The position numbers and the translations under genes are program-made. DNA of 64,000 nt from Fragum whitleyi (lineage: Eukaryota; Mollusca; Bivalvia; Cardiida; Cardiidae): the NCBI GenBank assembly GCA_948146395.1, contig OX411548.1, forward strand, positions 37,022,912 through 37,086,911. Reading direction: 5' to 3'. Below, piece by piece: positions 10,601 to 22,600 of this stretch. How positions within the stretch are numbered: position 1 is the stretch's first letter; each line of letters starts with the position of its first letter. The notes beneath the pieces are model-generated. The model was not told the origin of the DNA and searched no databases. It saw nothing but the letters and a program-made list of their open reading frames with translations.

Positions 10601-13600
10601 TTAACTCCTCCTCCATCAGTCTTTAATGGACACATTGATATGAAAATGAAATTATTTCATTAACAGGGATATTCTTTGAAACAACAAGATGTGTATGTGG
10701 AACATGTATGCCCTCCCCCTGCCCTCGAAACAGCATTTTTTTTTAGAAGTTTGATCTTAATGATTGACCTTGACATTCAATGATGCAATCTGATAAGAGA
10801 AACATTCTTGCTAAATAAAAGCATTGTACCTCAATTAATGTTGAAGTTGGAAGAAAAAACCTAGTTTGCAGGTTGAATTTTTGCAGACAGATAGATGGAT
10901 AGACAAACACCTGTAGTGATATGACCCTTATCAATCAATACGTCAGGGGCCTGTTTGACTTAACTTCTTATGTAAAAGGTAAACATTAAGTCAAAATCAC
11001 AAATTGTACCTGGTGTTTTCATTCATTGTTAGATTCTGCATTGCAATATCTCAATTGAATCATCTTTAGAAAACGATTCTAATGAGATGATGCATGGCAG
11101 AATTTCATATTTAGTTAAAACTGTAAAAGCAACCTTAAATTTTGACTTTTGCAAAAAATGATCGCAAGATGTTTAGTGAAACAGGCCCAAGGGGCCCGTT
11201 TTACTAAACAACTTATGATCATTTTTTGCGTAAGTCAAAAATTAAAGCTGCGTCTACAGTAGTAACCTAACATGGAATTCTGTTATGTATTATCTCATTG
11301 GAATTGTCTCCTTCAGACGATTCCAATTATATATTGCAAAACAGAATCTAATAATGAATAAAAACATCAGGTATGATTTGTGATTTTGACTTACGATTAA
11401 TTTATTCATAAGAACTTAAGTAAAACAGGCCCCAGGGGCACAAAAATTTGGACAGGTCATAAGGCAGAAATCTATCTTAATTTTGACATTTTAATATAAG
11501 TTTTAAAGACATGACTCTTAAGACAGTACAAACCTTATTGTGAGTTTCATCAATATGACTTGAGCCGGCCACTTGTTGGTCTGGTTGGTGGGTCCACTGT
11601 CCTGCACTAGTAGATGCTGTACCAATTCTAATACCCTGGAATGGGCGTGGTGCAGAGTTTGATGCATCATTTCTGTTCTGATTGCGTAGTGAGTATCGCA
11701 TATTCCCTGACTGTGATTGGCTGAAGGGCATGTTCCCGGATACTGATGCTGTCTGCTGTGGTGGTGGGTGGCAGTAGAAGTTTTGTGGGTTTCCAGTGTG
11801 GGGCATTTGTTGACTTGGCCCCCACACCCCAGGAATGTTATGACCTAATAAGGGTGTTGGTGTTGATGGCTGTATGGTAGGTATTGGAACAGTGCGGATA
11901 ATGCTTGTTATCAATGGTGGCTGTGACGGCTGTGGGACAGATGTTGGCTGATATAAAGGCTTGGGTTGTAAATGACCAGCACCATCAACAGAAATTATTT
12001 CCACTTCACTAGGAATTCCACCACTATTTACGTTTTCACTTGGAAATCCTTCTGGCTGGTTCAGAATTATGCATGTTTCCTTTTCTTTAGCTGGAGTGTC
12101 TGGTTGACCCCACTTTGTTTTCTTTCTGCGATTTCCAGTGGCACTGGGACTTTTATTAATCTGTGTATCATTTACTTCAGATACAATTTCATTTACTTCA
12201 AATTTATTATTCTTATTCTTTGCACTTTTTTTATTTGGAGATTTATCATTTTTATCATTTTTATTTATGATGTTTGCAGTAGATGAACTATCATTCTCAG
12301 ACTTACTACTAATAGCGACGCCTGCTGATAAGCCCTCAGTTAACTCATGTTCATCATCACTAACAGCTATAGGTGATTCACAAAGTTGAAAGGCAGGTGC
12401 TTTCTTATTTCTTTTTCTAGGTGTTGTTCTGACAGGTTCTTTACTGGGACCTGCTTTTGGACAGAATTTAGAGGATTCAGATCTCTCCTCTGATTTGATG
12501 ACTGTTAAGGCACATCGCTTAATGAACTCTGTAAAAGATTTGGTGTTGTTTTCAATGATTGTTCCAATAACCCCTTCAGCACATTGATGTTTGGCAAGCT
12601 CCTTCATTCCACCATTAAACAATCTATGGCAAATATCACAGGAATATCCTGCCAAGTACTCCGCTAAAACATCAACCTTAAAAAAAATAGAGAAGACTTG
12701 TTGCTGAAATATTATCATGATTTAATTGAACTTTTTGCGAAGAAAATTTCAAACTAAATGAATTTTGTAATTAATTACATAAGTTCTTGTTATTAATCAA
12801 ACTCCTGTCTACGGATTACAGGTGCAGCTTTTCAGTAATGAACTTTAACAGTGGTACCCGAGATTTCCTTATCATTTCATTAGGAAGCCTCGGTTAACAT
12901 TGTGAGAGATCATATTTCCAAAATATTGCAGAAGTATTACTGGTCCACTACCTTAAACCCAATACAACTATTTGCTTATCACTATTAGACTTACTTCTTA
13001 TCATTTACCCATTCCTGTGAGACAAATGACGCATACCTCAATGACTTTACATTTACTGTAGATACTTACCAAGTTTGTATCAGCGAATACAGACACAACA
13101 TGTTGATTGTCAGTCTCGAGGTAGTGATGTCGGAGCATTGCTGGTGTGCTGATGTCCAGCGAACATTCCAAACACTGTAATCGATAGGGCACTTTGAGAC
13201 ACTTTCTCAAGAAATCTTGCATAAACTCCTCCACCACTGGTATTGGGCCTATCCCACCCCCATCACTGGATCTTTGATCATCTACAATATATAGGATATT
13301 GAATGAGTGGTCAATGAATACCGATTTTATTAAACGAGTCATCTATAAACAGATAAAAACGAGGCTAATAAATTCAGTTTTGATGGGCCCAAATTCTAAA
13401 TATTGTTTATAATATGACCTTTATTTTTGCAAAAAATTGTCATAATTATTAAAATTCAACATTTCAATTTTCTGTGAAACATAATTATAACGCTGTTTAA
13501 AACTGACGTCACTTTATGTACATTATGACATCATTTTAGTGGTTACAAAAAAGGGTTGCTATCCGCTCTGGGCTCATTTGCATAGTTATTCCACCAGTAT

Positions 13601-16600
13601 AATAACACTCGTGTAATAACAAAAATATTCAATGGGGTTATTTCACTCTGACGATGTAGGTCATATTATAAATATGTTATACATTTCTAGGGATAATACA
13701 TGGATACATGGATACATCGAAAATTTTTCAATGCATTATCACTTGACAATTTTCCCTGAGAAAAAAGTAAAATTGCAATGATGAAAAATCTAACTGTTTT
13801 GGCAGACTTGTCATGACTTATATTATCTTAGCTCACGCCTCAGATGAATAATTTTGTCTGAAGAGGCGCTATGATTAATCCATTGCATGAAAGTGAGTGT
13901 TACATTAGGCATTCGCACAGTCCTCCTATAACTATTGAAGGGATGTAATGTATGGGTGACTATTAGATTCCATTTGAATCTAATGCTTTTCGCAATATCA
14001 TACAATACACAATACATATTGAACAACCCTTGAATGTACTTTTAACCAAGTTTTGATATGATAATTTATCATTTGGTTTGTACATAAAAAACAAGCATTC
14101 TGATTGGCTGAAAAAAAAAAACAAACTACTCATGCTTCAAAGAACACAATTTTCAGCACACAGCTATTTTTTACGCATGAGCAAAAATTAGTGCCATCAA
14201 AATCATCTCAAAATTAGAAAGAAAAAGAAATCACCAACTCATTCAATTTTATTAGTTTATAAGAAATGACAAGAATATTTTTTTAATTCATGCATGTTTG
14301 ACACTCAAATCTATATCACTTGTTCACAAGTAGGAATCTGTTTTGCATATTAATAATAATGTAAGCATTATTAGGTTTTTCATTTTATACCTCTGTGAAC
14401 GCAAAACTAACACATTATCTCTCGATTGAGATTACATTATTTTAAGCAGAAATACCTATGAAAGGATAACAGATATCCTTGTGTCGAGACTCCTCAATAT
14501 GTTCCCAGCAGGTCTGGTAGTTAGCAAACACATACAGACAGTGGGCACACATGTAACACGAGATCGACAGTGGGGGATAAAAGGTCATGTGACCTGCTGA
14601 CTTCATGTGCTGTCTACATTTATCTGCCACCTGTATTGAAAAAAGTGTCCTTGAATGAAACATAAATGTGAACTGTCACATGAAAATAGACTATCCAGGA
14701 ACTCAATGAATATGAGCATGTGCGTGACATTTCCAACAATTTGAAATGGTTGTGAGTTGCAAACACTTAGTTGCGTACACAGCCACATACTGTATATATA
14801 AAGTTACACAATGGTCTACAGATACTTTTAGACCTTATAAATGTATCTACTAAATGCAAAGTGAAGAATCTAATCAGACAGTGCGGATGCACAGGCTGAT
14901 CCAAGTCTTTGCTTTTGGCCTATTTGAAATTGTTTGAAATCTCAGGCACAGGCTCATATATCTTTGACAAAAAAATTTGCTGCAGTAGAGGTCAACCTGA
15001 GTTTGTATTTCAAAAACTTTCATACAGAAACATAGAATGACAATTCCAGATTTAGAAAATTATTATACAGTAAAAAAAAATTCTGACACTAATCAGCTAG
15101 CACAATCTACTTCATGCATTTTTCCTGATGGTCCCTTTTTGTGTGACCAGTCACAAATTTTCTAAATGGCAATAGTGACCTTGATGATAACATTGACCTT
15201 GACCTCATGAAATTTACATTTCATAATTAATACAGACTTAAGCAATAAGTGCATCTAATGCTTTCAGCAATTTAGTTTCAGGTAGACCCATTATAGTCCC
15301 ACAACCTTTCAGAAGTCATGAACTTATACAGTGTTAAATGAGGTTGTCTAGTGATTTCATTAGTAAACCTCTGTTGAAATTGTGAAATATCATGCATTTC
15401 AAAATGTTGCAAAACTTTGACAGGTCCACTACCTTTATACATTTTTAACCAACAATTTTATTCAACATGACAACGATAAATTATCCCCAAAAGAAAAAAG
15501 AAAGTCATATGAGCCTGTGCGTGACATTTCCAACAATTTGAAATGGAAGTGAGGTGCAAACATTGAGTAGCGTTGACAGCCACATACTGTAAACAAAAAG
15601 TTACCTGATGGTCTACAGATACGTTGAGACCTTATCTATCAACTAAACACATAGTGAAGACTCTGGTCAGACTAAGCGGATGCATAGGCTGGTCAGAGTC
15701 TTTGCTTTGCGCTTATTTGAAAGTGTCGGAAATGTCACACACAGGCTCATACAATACCTCAAACTCAAGGTCACACTGTGGACACATGAAGCATATGGGA
15801 TCTGGTAGCAGCTTACAGTCTATCTCCTTCAAACATGGATTACATGGGGAATGTTGGAACAAATTTCGGTGTTGACCTAGAGCACCTTCAGATGAAAATA
15901 CTGCCTCACAGTTCAATATCATACAAATGTGCTTCGGTGTTTGTCGAGTGACATACTTTTTCTGGTTCTTGGAACTATTTTTTGAACTTTGTGGCTGAGG
16001 GCTTGAGTCATTGCTTAAATCTAGTTCAATCACGCTGTCATTTAATGAATTGTCAGCCACAATTATATAATTATTTTCACCATCACTGTCCGTTAAATCA
16101 AGGGAAATGGCGGATGAAGAGTTAGATAAATTCCCAAAGTTTTTCTCTTTGTTGTGTTGAGTGTTTTCATCTCTAGAGTTTTTATTGACATTTCCACTTC
16201 TTTTGCTGGTTTTCTCTCTTTCTCTGGTAGGTGAATCATATCTTGAGGAACGGTTTGAATTTTCAGTTCTGCGTTGTGATTGGTTGTTGAGTCTGGAGGG
16301 GAGTGGTGAATGAGTTTGATGATTGTTTGAAACCGAGCCTAAAACAGGGGTGTTTCTTTCACCTGAAAGTACAAAATCAATAAAAGTTTTATCATAAATA
16401 TCAATTTTTCTTCCACCAATTTTTCTCCATCTTAACCCTTGTCATGCTGAATTAAAATCCTCTTTCAAAATTGCACTCATATCAAAGTACAGAAGGCCCT
16501 AAAATCCAAGGGTGTAGGGCTATTTCTCTTTTTGAAAATTAATCTAATGGAAAACTCTGCCTTGAAAGGGGATAAACAGATGGGGTAGACTAAAATTAGA

Positions 16601-19600
16601 CTGCACATATTTATAGGCTGATCTCTGTCTATAACTCCAACCAAAGCAGGAATCAATAATTCTATCAATAAATTAATCCTTTATTGAGAAGCAATAAAAG
16701 CTGTACAAAATGCACAAAATCATATTCCTAGTTTTCATCAATTGCCTTTAGAAATTCTTGAGATATCATTAAATGTCATGAGTTTTTGCACAGCCACAAT
16801 GAACACAGAATAATAAACTAATAATATAATTTCAGCGTCCACTTGTCATTCATCAAGAAGCAAGCATTGTGATTGGCTGAATCATTTGTTTCATACAACA
16901 TGAAAGAAATTCTAAAGGCTTTCATATAGTGGAAGGCTTTTATACAACTGAAAATTTTAATGCAACTTTATTGAACACTTGCACACAAAGAATTCCATTC
17001 ATATTTTTTATCTAGAACACATCCAGCTTAGAGGTCCCCATAATTAAATTTTCAAGTACATCAGTCAATTTGAAAAAAAACAAACTTGCTCTAGCCTTAC
17101 AAAAGAAATTGTCTGGGAAGCACCAAACTGGAATCTACCCTTTTAACTTAAAAAGGTGAAACAGTTATAATATTTCTTTATATTACAATGTTAGAAATGA
17201 AGATAATGCCTATTTTAATATCTTTGAGGAATGGAACAACAATCTATTCACAATTATTAATAAATCCTCTTAGCCAGAAAAATAAGAAATTTTTCATTGA
17301 TCTCCTGAAGTGGAAACAAGGTTGAGTGAAGTTAAATTTTTAAATAATTTTAAAAAACATTTAAAATCAATTGCTAGCTATTGGTAGATCTTGCACAACT
17401 CAGTTTAATTCTAACATGTAAGGCAGTATATATCCCAATTGAAAATATTAAGATTCTTGGTTGTGGAGAACAATGTTTAGGTTGCAATAATTTTTAAGGT
17501 AGTGGAACCGTAATAGTTCCCCAACATTTCGGAACTCACACAATGTTGACAGAGGTTTTGTGATGAAATTAATTAGGTAACCTCAGTTAACACTGTGAAT
17601 GTTAATAACTTCAAAAACATTGCGTAGCTAGTGCTGCAGGTCCACTACCTTTAGACACATTATTATTCCTACAATATCATATTTTTTTCATCAGTCCTAT
17701 TATTTTCTTTTAACCTTTTCCTATTTTAAAAAAATTTGGACCTGTCCAAATGCAAAGGTTTTGCAGACGAAAATTTAAAGTGGATTTAATTTAAAAAACA
17801 ACCATTCAGTAGGGTAGAAAAAAATGTGGAAAAAGAAGAAATTGCTTGTCAGAAACAATTTCTTCTTTTTTCACAATGTTTTCTCAATCGTAAAATCAAA
17901 GGCACGTAAAAAGCAGGGATTTAACAGCAAAGGGTTAAGAGAGTAAATAAAAAAAATACATCTGTAGAATTTTTTTTTTATAAAAAGTCACTAACAAAAA
18001 GTCAGTAAGTAATCAAAAAATAATAATAAGAATAGAGTTACCGTTTTTTCCAATCAGTGTTTGTCCAATGGAGCGTAAACTATATACCATTACCGTAACA
18101 AAAGCAGAAAACATAAAATCAACTATCAAAATGAATAATTTGAGAAAAATTCAATAACAATTCTTCTCATCCAGTCTCAACAACCCTTCAGTGTTTGCTG
18201 TCTGTGTTGTTATGATGATGATGTCATGATGACGTTGTCATGACGTCACATGATGTTTGACGTCAAAATGACGTCAAGGAGTCACATGCATTTTAGTGTA
18301 TTTTGAAAATCTTTAGTATAAAGATAATTATAAGCAAATGAATAAATAATTTTGCATTTAGATTTGTAAACTGGGAATAAACATACCAATTAGAAAGTAG
18401 ATCCTTGTAATAACTTACTAAAGATGTATTTTATAGTTTTATTGATTCATCGATTTCATTATTTACCACTTTATTTATCAATTTATTTGTTTATATATCT
18501 ATTCATTTTATTACTTATACATTTATTCATTCATCTATTTTTTATTATTTATTTATTTATTTATTTATTCATTTATTCATTAATTCATTTCCATTCATTC
18601 AGCATTTATCTATTCACTTATGTATCTTTTCATTTTTCTATATTTATTTAATTCATTTATTCTTTTATTCTCATTTTTTAATTTTTTTTTTAACTTATTC
18701 ATTTATTGATTTATTTACTTTTTAATCATTTTAAGTCCATTCAATTTAATTCATTTCATTTATTTACATATCCATTTATCTATCTAATTTTATTAATTAA
18801 TTTGTCTGTTACTTCAACTTTCTATTCTCTTCTTTTATGTTTTTTTAGCTATCTATTGATTTATTAACTTTTAAATCTTTTAAATACCAAATTCAATTTA
18901 ATTTATTGTTATTTTGTTTATTAATTGATTCATCTTTCTATCTATTTAAATATTCATGTGTATTCAAAATTATAGTCATTTCTTTTTCAATATTAAAGGC
19001 TTGTGAAAGCCCTGCTAATACCTTCAAATATCACTTATAGTCCGTTTGACTTCTATATGGACCAACCTTTTCATCAATTGCATTAAATTGCGTATGAATG
19101 AAAGATTTTTATGTAGAAAAATCTTAATTTCAGCTTAATACCATTCCAAAAAATATTTTTTGAAAATGCATGATTTCAAAATAATGATTTTGCCTATCTG
19201 ATAAATGTTAATATTTTCCCATTTTTAGCTCTTAAACACGAGGGGTGATGAAGGCTGTATAGTAGTAAGAAAATAGTAAAAAAACGTGGCTTTATACTAA
19301 ACATTTGACAGACGAAATGCCTATTATTCCTTATTTGGACATGCTTAACAGCATATCAACGGTCATTTCATCTTGAAATTGAATATCACATGATTTGTAT
19401 CGTTATTACTCGCCTGCTTATCTAATTTTCCTTGTGAAAATCCCAAGGTCTTAGTAAAAATTATGCTTTTTGATTGGTCTAATTAAGGGAGTGTGGGGTA
19501 CATCTCAGAATAGATAAAACAATTTCCAATTACCAGATCAAACTGTCTTTTAACAAAGAGAATATACACCCAGAATTGATATCCGAGGGAAGTGAAAATC

Positions 19601-22600
19601 TGCGATAAAATTAATCTTATAAAAATACTCGATTTTTATATCAAAACGAATCACTTTAATAAATCATACACATTTGACTCTGTCCCTATGCTAATCAGAA
19701 CTATTTTTGGAAAGACAATTTGCTGTTCTGTTTAATACAGTCACAAGAAGGTATGAATGACTGAGAGTTAACATGTAGACAGACGGACAAAATCAGTATT
19801 TTACGATCAAAAATTCTGAAAAACTAAATTCTTCATGGTATTAGATAGAAAATATGATATGCCAAGAAAAAAATACGATTAACAAATTCAATTCTGAGAT
19901 TTTCGACGAAATGTCAGTCCATATAGAAGTCAAACGGACTATACTGTATATGAATGCCTTCCTGGAAAGTAGCTACTCTACCCTTTTATAAGAAATTGAT
20001 ACATTGCCTTAAAGTCCCAGTCTGCGCTTAGAGTAAATAACCGCTCTTTCGCTAATATTCTGTGAACATTTTTTTCTTAACACTTGTAATGTTGAATAAA
20101 ATCCTTGGCAATTTCCATTAAAATCAAAGTATTCAATGTATTTGATGGGCTATTATGTGAGTTGGTTTTCATTTTGAAAATCGAATTTTTAATCTTTTCT
20201 TGTTTCAAAAAAGGAAAAACAGGTGCTATAGACAAACATCAGACTGCACATATGTGCAGGCTGATGTTTGTCTATAGCTCCAGCCAAGGCAGGAATATTC
20301 CCGGTTCAGCAAGGCAAGGGATAATTTAGTCTTATGAAAGGTGAGTTACATAAAAATACAAATCAATCGACAAACGGCGGCTTTTTTCGTGAAATGTATT
20401 ATCTGCTGTATAAAATAAATATGTAAATGAGATTTTGGTCACTTGAAATACAGTCACGTGCAGACGCGGTAAAGGATGGGTATTCAAAATGGTGTCTGAA
20501 ATGGTACAGGTCATAAATATTCATTAAGTTAGGCCTATATTTAGATCATCTCGTCATAATCATTTGCATTGCCGAATATTGTAATGACAAGTTCAAGCTT
20601 ATCTTTGAGAATAAAAGTATAGTCTTTGTTTACATGGTCGTCTAAGATCATTGTCTTGCGTTTCAGAAATGTTCAGGAACACAGACAGGGGCTATAATTT
20701 TAAGGATTTCAAGACTTTTTTCTCTATATCTTGAAGTTTAATCATTTTCCTCAGCAAAAAAACATCAATTCGATAGATAACTCATTTTAGAAAATGGAGA
20801 CTTAATGAAAATTTTCTGTCTATTTTATAATGTAGCTCAAAGGACTAGCTATCAATAGAAATATGGAATTTCAATTCATTATTTAGTGTAGAAATTTTTT
20901 CACCATTTCTTTTGACCCAGTATCTGACTGTTTCATTTGCTTGCCCTAGTTCAGTAGGATCAGCTACATTCCTCTTTATATACATGGAGTGAGCAAGCTC
21001 TGATTCTCTCTTTGTTTGGAGCTCTTTCATCTACAAGTAGAAATGATAGATTGATTAAATTGAGTTTTAAGCCTCTCTCAACATTTTTCAGTTATATCGC
21101 AGTGGCTGGAGCACCTTACAATGGATTCCTGGTATTTTGCTCACCAGTACAACCATTACATCCTTTCCTAGCCTCGAGCTGCCATCTCACATAGGTCTTT
21201 GATTATCAACACAACCAGTCGGAAAGAATGAGTGCTGCCGTCAAGGATCGAACAAGAAGAAATGAACCTTTGCATGACATTTCCAAAAATTTTATGAGTG
21301 CAGGAAAGTCAGACATTAAGCTGCTTTGATAACCACACATTGCTTTCATAAAAATCTACAATACTGACTTTGAATCCATAAAGCTATCAAAAATGTGTGT
21401 AGTGAAGAGTGAAGACTCAGATCAGACTGTGTGGATGCACATGCTGATCTAAATCCAAACATTGCTGACATGTGAGGATGTTGAAAATGTCAGCCACAGG
21501 CTCAAATATCAACAAGAGCTTCGCAGAGTGGCGCATATACGCCCGATGGGGCTTGTCAGTAACCTTGGCTTGTCAGTAACATGAGCTTGGATGATAGCTA
21601 AAAATATTTCAGACAGACAACTGGTGCCATAACATAGTATGACCTTTTGAGTGTAAATTGAAAATGATTTTATGCACAACTATATGCCAAACAGTTATTT
21701 TGCAAGTTTCAGTTCATTCCAATTCAAAGTGTGACGAGTTGCTCACAAAAGAAATATAGTGAATTTCAATCAATTCAAGGGCAGATAATACAAGAAAGAC
21801 CCAAGCTTTTTGAATTTATGAAGTCTTATGCATAACCAAATATCAGGGTTACATGATGGCAAGATTCATTTCAATCCAATCGAATTTGTTGGAGTTGTGC
21901 ACACACATGTACAAAAAAATCTGTAAATTTAAACTATTTTGTGAAGTAAAGGGCAGATAAATCAGGAACTACTTTAAATATGAAAATATATTTAGTCCTA
22001 AGCACAAATAGAAAACCTAAAGAGTCATTATGGCAAGTTTCCTTTCATTCCCATCCAAAATGTAGGAGAAAATGAGCTGACAAAATATTTTGTTTTTCAT
22101 CACCTTAAGGGCAGATAATCTAAGATAACCAAGACTGACTGGAGCATTTTGAATTGAAAAGTCTTATGCAAAATTAGACATCATAGAGAGAAATTGTGTC
22201 TAGTTTCAGCTCATTTCAATTGATAGTTAAGGAGGAGTTGCACACAAAATACAGTGATTTTTGTTTAATTCAAGGCAGATAATTCAAGATTTCTCAGGAA
22301 TGACTGGAGCTATTTGAATTTCAAAGGTCTTATGCACAACGAGACATCATAGAGAGTAACTGTCTGTAGTTACAGCTCATTCGTATTGATAGTTTAGGAG
22401 GAGTTGCGCACACAAAAAACAGAGATTTTCGTTAAATTCAAGGGCAGATAATTCAAGATTTCTCAGGAATGACTGGAGCGATTTGAATTTCAAAGGTCTT
22501 ATGCACAACTAGACATCATAGAGAGTAACTGTCTGTAGTTTCAGTTCATTCCCATTGATAGTTTAGGAGGAGTTGCGCACACAAAAAACAGTGATTTTGG

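Noticed and set aside
11972..12389. Two plus-strand open frames of 83-104 codons
   Set aside because: They lie antisense to the large ZNF451-like exon, and their hydrophobic content is the mirror of its Asn/Lys-rich region.
13282..13342. N-terminal extension of the frame of ZNF451-like exon e
   Set aside because: This stretch belongs to the interspersed family F element, also at 40278, and an in-phase acceptor at 13282 defines the exon start.
18424..18651. 75-codon hydrophobic frame resembling a membrane protein
   Set aside because: It is a translation of the ATTTATTC low-complexity tract.
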